DNA of 64,000 bases from Chryseobacterium sp. ISL-80 (GTDB lineage: Bacteria > Bacillota > Bacilli > Bacillales > Cytobacillaceae): positions 62,001 to 126,000 of the forward strand of contig JAGGQZ010000020.1 of NCBI GenBank assembly GCA_018613055.1, read 5' to 3'. The notes beneath the pieces are model-generated. The model did not search any database. It was not told the origin of the DNA and worked only from the letters and a program-made list of their open reading frames with translations. Below are positions 26,610-34,545 of the stretch, in pieces; position 1 is the first letter of the stretch; each line of letters begins with the position of its first letter. The position numbers were made by a program, and so were the translations under genes.

Positions 26610-27235
26610 AACCTCCATTGGTGATCTGAACCTTCATATGTCGGAAAAACAGGTCACTAATAAACACAATTGGAGACACGAATCTCTATATAATGGAAAA
26701 ACAAGACAGCAATAAGCTCCATTGGTGACCTGAATCCCCATATAATGGATAAATGAGGCTCCAATAAGCTTCATTGGGTACCCATATCTCCACATACTGG
26801 AAAAACAAGTCACCAATAAGCTCCATTGGTGACCTAAATCCCCATATAATGGATAAATGAGGCTCCAATAAGCTTCATGGGGTACCCATATCTCCACATA
26901 CTGGAAAAACAAGACACCGCTATGCTCCATTGGTGACCTGAATCCCCATATAATGGATAAATGAGGCTCCAATAAGCTTCATTGGGTACCCATATCTCCA
27001 CATACTGGAAAAACAAGTCACCAATAAGCTCCATTGGTGACCTAAATCCCCATATAATGGATAAATGAGGCTCCAATAAGCTTCATTGGGTACCGAAATC
27101 TCCATATTCTCAAAAAAGAGGTAATCAATAAGCTCTATTGGTGTTATGAATCTCCTCTTACTTGGAAAAACGAGACTCCAAAACCCCTCATTGGCTGCCT
27201 AAATTCCCCCATACTAGAAAAAACGGGCACCAATA
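26610..27235. repeat. Tandem array of twelve 52-bp units
   Basis: Units begin at 26610, 26662, 26714, 26766, 26818, 26870, 26922, 26974, 27026, 27078, 27130 and 27182. The first eleven are exactly 52 bp; the last is 54. The central eight alternate between two types (AAGCTCCATTGGTGACC... and AAGCTTCATTGGGTACC...), giving a 104-bp higher-order repeat, while outer units are more diverged. Every junction has CCAAT, a 7-base gap, then ATTGG, a short hairpin-capable palindrome. 52 is not a multiple of three, so the open frames crossing it on the minus strand shift phase each unit and lack ribosome sites. Function unknown. Confidence 0.93.
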
Positions 27236-27266
27236 ATCCAACTCACTCATATACCCATGCAAATTA

Positions 27267-27295
27267 AAAGACAGCGACAATTTGCCGCTGTCTTT
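27267..27295 (-). terminator. Terminator of the lmo0937-like gene
   Basis: AAAGACAGCG pairs perfectly with CGCTGTCTTT around a 9-base loop, with Ts following on the minus strand. Confidence 0.88.
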
Positions 27296-27305
27296 AAGTC
27301 GATGA

Positions 27306-27452
27306 TCAACCTGTTGATCGTCCTTTGATTGCTTTGTATGCAATCAATATGATACCAATAACGAGGAGGATGTGTATGATTCCGCCGGCTACCTTGAAAA
27401 TCAGCCCCAGTACCCAGAGCACTAGCAATATTCCCGCTATTGTCCATAACAT
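27306..27452 (-). CDS. lmo0937-family micro-membrane protein, 48 residues
   Basis: Reads MLWTIAGILLVLWVLGLIFK, then VAGGIIHILLVIGIILIAYKAIKGRSTG. Two hydrophobic segments separated by a Gly-Gly turn, as in the lmo0937 (DUF5670) family of tiny membrane proteins. GGAAGGAG lies 10 bases before the ATG. A near-perfect SigB promoter lies 41 bases upstream and a terminator downstream. Listeria lmo0937 is a SigB-dependent gene, which agrees. Molecular function unknown. Confidence 0.88.
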   Translation of the reverse strand: MLWTIAGILLVLWVLGLIFKVAGGIIHILLVIGIILIAYKAIKGRSTG

Positions 27453-27492
27453 TGGCAAACAACTCCTTCCCTGCTGTTGTCTTGGTTAAAGT

Positions 27493-27518
27493 TTACCCTC
27501 CTGATAATTTACTTAAAC
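27493..27518 (-). promoter_or_regulatory. SigB promoter of the lmo0937-like gene
   Basis: On the minus strand GTTTAA, a 14-base spacer, GGGTAA: an exact fit to GTTTAA-N12-14-GGGWAW. Confidence 0.8.
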
Positions 27519-27613
27519 AAGCTGCTCTCTAACTTGAGACATGACAAATATTTGATAACATAGGTGTCGTTGTGTAAAACTTAAACTATTCATTCAAGAC
27601 AGGAGAAATTCAC

Positions 27614-28405
27614 ATGGGACCATACAAGATTTTATTTTTGGATATAGACGGAACGATCTTAACACCTGATGACACAATTGAGGATTCTACCAGGAGAGCC
27701 ATTAAGGAAATGAAGAAACAAAATATAGAGGTTGTATTGGCTACAGGACGCCCGCTCCACGAAATATCGGACCTTGCAGAAGAACTCCAAATCACTTCTT
27801 TTATCGGATATAACGGTGCGTTGGGGATATATGAAGGTGAGACCACTTTTTCAGAACCAATGAACCCTGAGGATGTAAAGTACATACTGGACGTTGCCAT
27901 AGCTAATGGCCACGAGGTTGTATTTTATACGAATTCAAAAAATTACTTTACCAGCCTGGAAACGGAGGCGGTACAAGCCTTTCAAAAACAATTTCATTTG
28001 CGCCAAAATGATATTTTTACCGAGGATGCCATTGGAAATGTTCTAGGAATGACAATCATCACTACCGGAAACAAAAGTGACTCACTTTACCAGTTCAATA
28101 ATGGAATCCATTTATCACAAGTGAACATCGAGGGGATGCAGCATTGTTTCGATGTCATTCGAGATCATGTGAACAAGGGGATTGGCGTGGAATTTCTTCT
28201 GAAAAAGCTGGGTATAAAACGTGAGGAATCGATTGCTTTTGGAGACGGAATGAATGATAAGGAAATGCTGGCCTATGCAGGAGAAGGATTTGCGATGGGA
28301 AATGCACATCGGGATCTGTTTCAGCATGCAAAACATAAAACGACCTCTGTCACTGATTCGGGAATCTATAAAGGTTTGAAGTCACTTGGGTTGATTGAAT
28401 ACTAG
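27614..28405 (+). CDS. Cof-type HAD-IIB phosphatase
   Basis: 263 residues. HAD motif I FLDIDGTI (Asp10, Asp12), motif II ATGRP, a Lys in the linker, and motif IV AFGDGMNDKEML. The cap inserted between motifs II and III is the IIB type. It dephosphorylates small phosphometabolites such as sugar phosphates or flavin/pyridoxal phosphates; the true substrate is not predictable. CAGGAG lies 8 bases before the ATG. Single gene ended by a hairpin. Confidence 0.9.
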   Translation: MGPYKILFLDIDGTILTPDDTIEDSTRRAIKEMKKQNIEVVLATGRPLHEISDLAEELQITSFIGYNGALGIYEGETTFSEPMNPEDVKYILDVAIANGHEVVFYTNSKNYFTSLETEAVQAFQKQFHLRQNDIFTEDAIGNVLGMTIITTGNKSDSLYQFNNGIHLSQVNIEGMQHCFDVIRDHVNKGIGVEFLLKKLGIKREESIAFGDGMNDKEMLAYAGEGFAMGNAHRDLFQHAKHKTTSVTDSGIYKGLKSLGLIEY

Positions 28406-28429
28406 CCCCAAAACCAAACCAGCAACATA

Positions 28430-28462
28430 AAAATGGAACCTCAACTTAAGAGGTTCCATTTT
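28430..28462. terminator. Bidirectional intrinsic terminator
   Basis: AAAATGGAACCTC pairs with GAGGTTCCATTTT around a 7-base loop. It separates the HAD gene from the converging channel gene. Confidence 0.9.
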
Positions 28463-28466
28463 GTGT

Positions 28467-29303
28467 TTACCTTGCGGCCCTTTTCTTAGCGCTTGCTTTT
28501 GAAAATTGATCTTCGGGCTGCTCAGCTTGCTTTTTAATGGCATCTTTATAGCTCATCCAATAAATCAAAGCCACAAACACACCTCCGCCTACTGCGTTGC
28601 CCAAGTATACTGGTACAAAGTTTGTGAAGTATTCACTCCAGCTATAATATCCCGCAAAAATTGCTGCCGGAATGACAAACATGTTTGCAACAACGTGTTG
28701 GAATCCAATGGCGACGAAGCCCATAATCGGGAACCAGATCGCCAAAATCTTCCCGGTCATGTCGGATGCACCATATGATAGCCATACTGCAAGACCAACA
28801 AGCCAGTTACAGCCAATGCCAGAAATAAAAGCTGCCCAAAAGCCAGCATCCAGTTTTGCTCCTGCTACAGCGACCGTCTTGTCAAGATAAACACCTGTCT
28901 CGGTCAAACCGACAATATGGCCAAAAAAATAGGCTACAAAAAGAGCACCTACAAAATTGCTTAAAGTAATCCAGAACCAGTTTTTCAATAGCATACTCAT
29001 CTTCACTTTCTTCGCGAGACTGGCCATCGAAATGGCTGTCATATTCCCCGTAAGCAGTTCTCCTCCGGCAAGAAGGATCAAGATCAGCCCTAAAGGAAAA
29101 ACCGAGGCACCCAGGAATGTTCCGAATGTCCCCCATTCATGCGGCAGGTTCGCGATCACCCTGATGTCCAAAAGATAGCCAATAGCGATAAAAGCTCCTC
29201 CGAGAAATCCTAATGCAAGCATATTCTTCACGGGCATAGCAGCCTTGTATGTGCCAGAGTCAATAGTCACTTGTGCGATTTCCTGGGGTTTACGAAATGC
29301 CAA
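28467..29303 (-). CDS. Formate/nitrite transporter family (FNT) channel
   Basis: About 278 residues with six hydrophobic segments and FNT signatures: AGGELLTGNM, GCNWLVGLAVWLS and FQHVVANMFVIPA. Members form pentameric channels for formate, nitrite or hydrosulfide. It resembles YrhG of B. subtilis. The ribosome site AGGAGG (29311-29316) is only one base from ATG 29309 but seven from TTG 29303, which would give MAFRKPQE; I take the TTG as more likely. The substrate is undecided. Confidence 0.88.
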   Translation of the reverse strand: MAFRKPQEIAQVTIDSGTYKAAMPVKNMLALGFLGGAFIAIGYLLDIRVIANLPHEWGTFGTFLGASVFPLGLILILLAGGELLTGNMTAISMASLAKKVKMSMLLKNWFWITLSNFVGALFVAYFFGHIVGLTETGVYLDKTVAVAGAKLDAGFWAAFISGIGCNWLVGLAVWLSYGASDMTGKILAIWFPIMGFVAIGFQHVVANMFVIPAAIFAGYYSWSEYFTNFVPVYLGNAVGGGVFVALIYWMSYKDAIKKQAEQPEDQFSKASAKKRAAR

Positions 29304-29411
29304 TTTCATTCCTCCTGTCCATTAGATGCATTATTTCCTCTTGACAATTGAACATTTCTTTAATGGATTAATTCCCCTTTGTCCAACAAAAAAACAGTGT
29401 TTGAATATTTT

Positions 29412-29440
29412 TTGACATTTTTTATAAATAAACATATCAT
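29412..29440 (+). promoter_or_regulatory. SigA-type promoter of the PadR-MFS unit
   Basis: TTGACA (29412-29417), a 17-base spacer and TATCAT (29435-29440), about 54 bases before the regulator start. Confidence 0.7.
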
Positions 29441-29452
29441 ATTGATATATCA
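29434..29452 (+). promoter_or_regulatory. Palindromic operator over the -10 region
   Basis: ATATCA-TAT-TGATAT is a perfect inverted repeat (29434-29448), and TGATATATCA (29443-29452) is an overlapping palindrome. It covers the -10 hexamer, as expected for autorepression by the PadR-like protein encoded next; that link is inferred. Confidence 0.6.
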
Positions 29453-29493
29453 AAACGATATATATAATATATAATCATTAAGGAGCGTTGAAC

Positions 29494-30096
29494 ATGTCAA
29501 TTGAACATTCCATCCTTGCAGTCATCAGTTTCCGTCCAAGTACCGGTTATGATATCAAGTCCGAATTTGAGCATAAAGCAGCGGGTCTATTCTGGGGCAT
29601 GAGTTATGGCAGTCTTTATCCAAAACTTAAAAAACTTGAAGAAGAGGGATTCATCACCACCATTGAATTAGAGACAGGAGGCCGGAAGAAAAAACTCTAT
29701 GAGCTGACTGGCAAAGGCTGGACTGAATTGGAAAGCTGGCTTGCCAGAAAGCCTGAACCACCAGCCATAAAGGATGAATTATTCATGAAGATGGCAGCCT
29801 GGCATAACGAAATGGATCTGAAAATCCTGGCTGAACATCTTAAAGAAAGAGCAAAGGATTCACAGGAAATCCTTAATTTCGTCAAAGAATGGAAGCAAAA
29901 CAATACCTCGTATATTAACAGTGTCGGAATGCTTGCTATGAGATTTGCCGAGTTAAAACTTGAGGCTGAGCTTACCTGGATAAAAGAATCGCTCTCCTTC
30001 CTTGAAAATGATGAGCTGCCTGAAGGCCAAGATCCAAAGAAGCTTGGAGAAAAACAAATGGAACGAAGAAACACTGCGCTGAAAAAAGGCCATTAG
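29494..30096 (+). CDS. PadR family transcriptional regulator
   Basis: 200 residues. The winged-helix PadR domain is at 1-80: ILAVISFRPSTGYDIKSEFE, then GSLYPKLKKLEEEGFI and GRKKKLYELTGKGW. The C-terminal helical dimerisation region has the Vir_C-type layout. Such proteins repress adjacent transporters and are released by the exported compound. AAGGAG lies 8 bases before ATG 29494. The MFS gene starts 13 bases after the stop. Operator and promoter sequences upstream fit autoregulation. Confidence 0.9.
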   Translation: MSIEHSILAVISFRPSTGYDIKSEFEHKAAGLFWGMSYGSLYPKLKKLEEEGFITTIELETGGRKKKLYELTGKGWTELESWLARKPEPPAIKDELFMKMAAWHNEMDLKILAEHLKERAKDSQEILNFVKEWKQNNTSYINSVGMLAMRFAELKLEAELTWIKESLSFLENDELPEGQDPKKLGEKQMERRNTALKKGH

Positions 30097-30109
30097 GAGG
30101 ACCGAATAT

Positions 30110-31348
30110 ATGGAGGCTGGTATCTTTAAACCGCTGAAGAACAAAGCATATCGTTCACTTTTTGGGGCACAGGTGTTTTCAGATTTGGGAAATTGGCTGG
30201 ATTTTATCGCGATACAGGTGATCGTTGCCTACCATTGGGGTCTTGGCGAAGCTGCAATTGCTTCGGTAATCATCATCATGGGAATTCCCTGGGTTATCAT
30301 CGGCCCGCTAGCCAGTGTTTTTGTTGACAGACTTCCCCAGAAGATATTGATGATCACTTGTTTATTACTTAGAGTCCTGTTTGTTGCTGGTATGTTTTTC
30401 GCGCCGAATCTTTATGTAATGTTGTTGTTTGTATTTCTGAAGTCCACTGTCGCAGCTCTCTATGATCCTGCAAGACAGAGCGCAATCAGGCATACCGTCT
30501 CTGAGGAAGATTTGCCCGAAGCTGTGACTCTAAGTCAGCTATCAGTCAATACGATGAAAATCGTCGGTCCTGCCCTTGGCGGTGGTTTGATTGCCCTATA
30601 CGGGGTCAGGAGTCCCTTTATCTTTGAAGCAGCAGGCTTTCTGATCGCAGTTGTAATATTGATGGCCTTGCCAAAAATCGAGTCGGAATCTTCTGCCAAA
30701 AAACAAGAAAGTTCTTATCTGGACGATCTCAAAGAAGGCGTCAGGCACATCTTCTCTGCCAGGATATTAAAGGCAGCAATCATCCTTTCCTCCATTGCCT
30801 TCTTCATTATTTTTCTCTATGATGGTTTGTTTGTCTTTGTCGCACAAAATCTTGGTTTTGCTGGAGAAGAATTCGGTTTGCTTGTCAGTTCTGTTGGTTT
30901 CGGCAGCGTTGTCGGAGCCCTTCTCCTCGGTCGATTTACAAGCTGGAAAAATAAGCCCATCCAGCAGATGGCTTTGGCTTCTGTCATGAGCGGCATTCTC
31001 ATCCTTCTTATTGGAGTAGGTGTGTACGGTGTTTTCGAACTTCCGAAGATTTTATGGATGGCTGGTGCATTCCTGCTTGGGATCCTTGCTGCTGCTGAAG
31101 GTGTTCCATATGGATATGTACTGCAATCAGAAACGCCTAAGAATATCATGGGCAGGGTTTCTTCTGCTGCAGCTTCCTTGCAAACATTCTCGATGCTCGT
31201 CGCTCCGGCTGCAGGAGCGATGTTGGCTAAATGGATTGGTGTATCAGGGGTGCTGGCAGGTGCTGGTATAGCAACCTTTTTCCTTGGCACAATTGCTTTA
31301 GCAATCAATTTGAGAAAAAACGTTGAAGCAAAGAGTATTGGAGCATAG
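30110..31348 (+). CDS. MFS transporter, PadR-linked efflux pump
   Basis: 412 residues with about 12 hydrophobic segments. The N-terminus FKPLKNKAYRSLFGAQVFSD and the pattern VFVDRLPQKILMI place it in the MFS_3 exporter branch. Probably expels a toxic or signalling small molecule recognised by the upstream PadR protein. GGAGG precedes the ATG by about 9 bases. A long bidirectional terminator follows. Confidence 0.88.
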   Translation: MEAGIFKPLKNKAYRSLFGAQVFSDLGNWLDFIAIQVIVAYHWGLGEAAIASVIIIMGIPWVIIGPLASVFVDRLPQKILMITCLLLRVLFVAGMFFAPNLYVMLLFVFLKSTVAALYDPARQSAIRHTVSEEDLPEAVTLSQLSVNTMKIVGPALGGGLIALYGVRSPFIFEAAGFLIAVVILMALPKIESESSAKKQESSYLDDLKEGVRHIFSARILKAAIILSSIAFFIIFLYDGLFVFVAQNLGFAGEEFGLLVSSVGFGSVVGALLLGRFTSWKNKPIQQMALASVMSGILILLIGVGVYGVFELPKILWMAGAFLLGILAAAEGVPYGYVLQSETPKNIMGRVSSAAASLQTFSMLVAPAAGAMLAKWIGVSGVLAGAGIATFFLGTIALAINLRKNVEAKSIGA

Positions 31349-31352
31349 ACAA

Positions 31353-31385
31353 AACGAGCCGTTGTCAGCATGACAACGGCTCGTT
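31353..31385. terminator. Bidirectional intrinsic terminator
   Basis: AACGAGCCGTTGTCA pairs perfectly with TGACAACGGCTCGTT around a 3-base loop, between the convergent MFS and aspartase genes. Confidence 0.92.
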
Positions 31386-31390
31386 AAAAT

Positions 31391-32815
31391 TCAATCTTTA
31401 TTCAGCAACTCTTCCCCTGCTATCCCGGGATTCGTCATTTCATATGGGTTCAGGATCAGATCCAGTTCTTCCTCTGTCAGAACATCATATGCCAGACATA
31501 GCTCTCTTACCGATTTTCCGGTGAGGATGGCTTCCCTTGCGATTCGTGATACCGCTTCATACCCGAGATGGGGATTAACAGCTGTGATAATGCCAACGCT
31601 TCTTTCTACATCCTTTTCCAGCTTTTCCTTATTTGCTTCGATTCCAACAAGACAATGATCTGTAAATACCTTAAAACCATTATTCATGATGCTGATCGAT
31701 TGGATCAGATTGAAAACGAGAACAGGTTCCATGACATTAAGCTCAAGCTGGCCTGCTTCGGAAGCAAGACAGATTGTATGATCATTCCCAATGACCTGGA
31801 ATGCGACCTGGTTGATGACTTCAGGCATGACCGGATTCACTTTCCCCGGCATGATCGAAGAACCCGGCTGCCTGGATGGCAAGAAAATTTCATTAAAGCC
31901 GACCCTGGGTCCAGAAGCCATCAATCGTAAATCATTGGCGATTTTTGACATATTCATCATACAAACCTTCAATGCCGCTGAAACCGTTGTATATGCGTCT
32001 GTGTTCTGAGTGGCATCGACTAGATGATCAGCATTCATCAATGGATATCCGCTGATTTCAGAAAGGTGGCGGACAACATTCTTGATGTACTTTGGATTGG
32101 CATTAAGGCCTGTACCAACAGCTGTGGCGCCCATGTTCACCTCGAATAAGTGGCCGCGTGTATGCTTGATTCTTTCAATATCGCGTTCCACTACTCGGGT
32201 ATAGGCTTCGAATTCCTGGCCGAGGCGAATCGGCACAGCGTCCTGCAGATGAGTCCTGCCCATCTTGATCACACTATCAAATTCTCTTGATTTCTGTGAA
32301 AAAACATCGCGCATGATGTTCATGGTGTCTAAAAGCTTGTCCAACAGGGACAAAACGGATAAGTGGATTGCAGTAGGGAAAGCATCATTTGTTGATTGCG
32401 CCATATTTACATGAGAGTTCGGACTCAGAGTAAAATAGTCCCCTTTATTCTCCCCCAGCAATTCCAAAGCACGGTTCGCAATGACCTCATTCGTATTCAT
32501 ATTGATAGAAGTCCCGGCACCACCCTGAATCGGATCAACGATGAATTGGTCATGCCACTGACCCTGGATGATTTCATCAGCAGCTTTTACGATTACCTCA
32601 CCCAGTCCGCCGTACAGCCTGCCCGTTTCCATATTGGCTAATGCCGCTGCTTTTTTTACCATGGCCATTGCCTTAATTAATTCACTATGTATTCTGTATC
32701 CGGTAATCGGGAAATTTTCCACTGCTCTTAATGTCTGGATGCCATAATATGCATCTGCCAATACTTCCTTTGTTCCAAGGAAATCTTTTTCTATCCTGAC
32801 TTTTACTTCAGTCAT
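31391..32815 (-). CDS. aspA: Aspartate ammonia-lyase (aspartase)
   Basis: 474 residues, the usual length. Fumarase/aspartase signature GSSIMPGKVNP is present, with GRTHLQDAVPIRLGQEF, the catalytic-type SPNSHVNMAQSTNDAFPTA block and GTGLNANP, which favours aspartase over fumarase. It converts L-aspartate to fumarate and ammonia. GGAGGGG lies before the ATG. It is a single gene here, with no asparaginase next to it. Confidence 0.92.
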   Translation of the reverse strand: MTEVKVRIEKDFLGTKEVLADAYYGIQTLRAVENFPITGYRIHSELIKAMAMVKKAAALANMETGRLYGGLGEVIVKAADEIIQGQWHDQFIVDPIQGGAGTSINMNTNEVIANRALELLGENKGDYFTLSPNSHVNMAQSTNDAFPTAIHLSVLSLLDKLLDTMNIMRDVFSQKSREFDSVIKMGRTHLQDAVPIRLGQEFEAYTRVVERDIERIKHTRGHLFEVNMGATAVGTGLNANPKYIKNVVRHLSEISGYPLMNADHLVDATQNTDAYTTVSAALKVCMMNMSKIANDLRLMASGPRVGFNEIFLPSRQPGSSIMPGKVNPVMPEVINQVAFQVIGNDHTICLASEAGQLELNVMEPVLVFNLIQSISIMNNGFKVFTDHCLVGIEANKEKLEKDVERSVGIITAVNPHLGYEAVSRIAREAILTGKSVRELCLAYDVLTEEELDLILNPYEMTNPGIAGEELLNKD

Positions 32816-33132
32816 TTCCTACCCCTCCAAAAAGCTTCAGATTTAGATTAAGTATATAGGGCAACAATTTCCGACAATTTTTTAATACATTTATCCCCCT
32901 CAGTCTAAACATTGCGCTTACATGACTATTGTAAATCAAAATCAGGAATTCATCACCACAAAACAAACTTTTTCTTGGATATCCAATGCGAACTCTGTAC
33001 CTTTTCTGGAAGTTATGCAGAAATCCCACTAGTTTTGATAGCTTTTGTCATCATGCAGGAAAACAGGAATACATTTGCTGAATTGTAATAGGACATCGAT
33101 TTTTCCATAAAACAATACAGAAAGGAATGTGC
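32816..33132. other. Intergenic region between aspA and the MerR-like gene
   Basis: About 317 AT-rich bases between divergent genes, presumably holding both promoters. I could not identify a convincing -35/-10 pair, riboswitch or operator. Confidence 0.5.
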
Positions 33133-34440
33133 ATGATGACTGACACTCAATTCATGAAGGCATATACAATTAAAGAGGTGTCCAAGAAAATTAATGTTCC
33201 GTCCGGTACCATCAGACAATGGGAAAAGGACCTGTCCGGCCTGCTCGTTGTTCCAAGAACGAAGCAGGGAGCAAGATTCTATACGGATGTTGAAATAGAT
33301 CAACTGATGAAAGTAAAACAGATGAGGGATAAAAATCTCAGCAAAGACATGATTAGGGACCTTCTGCAGCATCATATGGAGACAAGCCAGGTTCCCGATC
33401 AGCAATACAATCCCAATAGCCTTACAGTTCATCAGCCTGAATCGCCTGGCACTTCCCTCTCTGACAGCCAAAGTGAATACGAAGCGTTCATGAAAGCAAT
33501 GGAACAATATAAAGAATCCTTGATTGAAGAACTCAAAGCAGAGATCAGGAATGGCATTAGAAAGGAAGTACTTGAAGAGGTGAAAAAGGAAATCTCCAAA
33601 GGGACTCTCACTACAGTAAAATCCCTGTCTGATTCCATTTATAAAACCGGTGAACGAACAAATGAGCATATAATGGTGCTTTCAGAAACAGTGAACAGGA
33701 CTTCAGAAGAAAGTTCCGAAGTACTCGGAACCATTTCTTCCGAGCTTACGAATGTTTCGAAAGGCACTTCCGAGATCAATACCAATCTTGTGAAGGTTTC
33801 AAAGGGTACGAACGAAATGTTCAGCAAATTATCAGAAAGGGTTTCGAAAGCTTCACAAGGTACTTCCGAAAAAATAACCCAGTTATCTGACAGTATCCAG
33901 AAGAGTTCAAAAGGTACAAGTGATAAAATCACCAAACTGACTGAGAGTGTTGCGAAGGTTTCAAAGGGTACTTCTGAAAAAATAAACGCACTTACCGGAA
34001 GCATTTCGAATGTTTCAAAAGGCACCTCCGAACGAATCGCGTCACTGACATCCAATATGACTAAAACGTATAAAGGAACGAATGAGAAAATCATAAAATT
34101 GGCGAGTACAGTTGATCAGCTATCCTCTGGCACTAACAGGGACCTATCCATTCTGGCAAAACGTCTGAATGAGACAACCGAAACGGTCTCCGAGGAGTTC
34201 AAAATTCTTGCCGATTATGTTTCTAACAGCCGGGAAACTACAAATCAGGAGTTGGCAAACCTGAATCAAGTCATCAATCAAGAACGTGAATATCTTGTCC
34301 GTACCCTTCAAAACGAACGAGAGGAATTAAGGCGGGAAATCAGAAACCGAGATGAAATGTTCAAAGATATGGTTGACAGTTTCAGGGAAACAGCCGCTTC
34401 AAAACAGGCAAAACGAAATTGGTGGAAGGTCTGGAAGTAG
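33133..34440 (+). CDS. MerR-like DNA-binding protein with long repeat coiled coil (DUF3967-like C-terminus)
   Basis: 435 residues. N-terminal MerR-type HTH at about 10-80 (YTIKEVSKKINVPSGTIRQW, RFYTDVEIDQL). A charged helical part lies at 110-160. From about 199 to 350 there is a periodic region in which GT(S/N)(E/D) recurs at 199, 211, 225, 243, 261, 279, 297, 315 and 333; the last seven are exactly 18 residues apart. A basic, Trp-rich tail ends in NWWKVWK. The layout resembles RacA-like chromosome-anchoring proteins and DUF3967 proteins. ATG 33133 is spaced properly from AAAGGA; 33127 abuts it. Function unproven. Confidence 0.8.
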   Translation: MMTDTQFMKAYTIKEVSKKINVPSGTIRQWEKDLSGLLVVPRTKQGARFYTDVEIDQLMKVKQMRDKNLSKDMIRDLLQHHMETSQVPDQQYNPNSLTVHQPESPGTSLSDSQSEYEAFMKAMEQYKESLIEELKAEIRNGIRKEVLEEVKKEISKGTLTTVKSLSDSIYKTGERTNEHIMVLSETVNRTSEESSEVLGTISSELTNVSKGTSEINTNLVKVSKGTNEMFSKLSERVSKASQGTSEKITQLSDSIQKSSKGTSDKITKLTESVAKVSKGTSEKINALTGSISNVSKGTSERIASLTSNMTKTYKGTNEKIIKLASTVDQLSSGTNRDLSILAKRLNETTETVSEEFKILADYVSNSRETTNQELANLNQVINQEREYLVRTLQNEREELRREIRNRDEMFKDMVDSFRETAASKQAKRNWWKVWK

Positions 34441-34545
34441 CTTCAGCATATAACCAGGCAATTTGTAAATAATAGTTACACTAGAACAGGATTCAAGCAA
34501 AAGAAAATCACACATCTAAAGGATATGAATCTGGAGGGGTAACTA

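Noticed and set aside
26634-27105. Overlapping minus-strand frames of 60-112 codons with repeating peptide text
   Set aside because: They arise from the 52-bp tandem array, change frame at each unit and have no ribosome sites.
26610-27235. CRISPR array
   Set aside because: The units abut with no unique spacers, 52 bp is the whole period, and no cas genes are nearby.
30817-31371. 184-codon minus-strand frame opposite the PadR-linked MFS gene
   Set aside because: Shadow of the transporter; no ribosome site, and it would run through the shared terminator.
33013-33669. 218-codon minus-strand frame opposite the MerR-like gene
   Set aside because: Antisense shadow: the plus-strand protein has recognisable domains and a good start, while this frame has neither.
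33639-34094. 151-codon repetitive minus-strand frame
   Set aside because: Antisense translation of the 18-residue repeats of the MerR-like protein.
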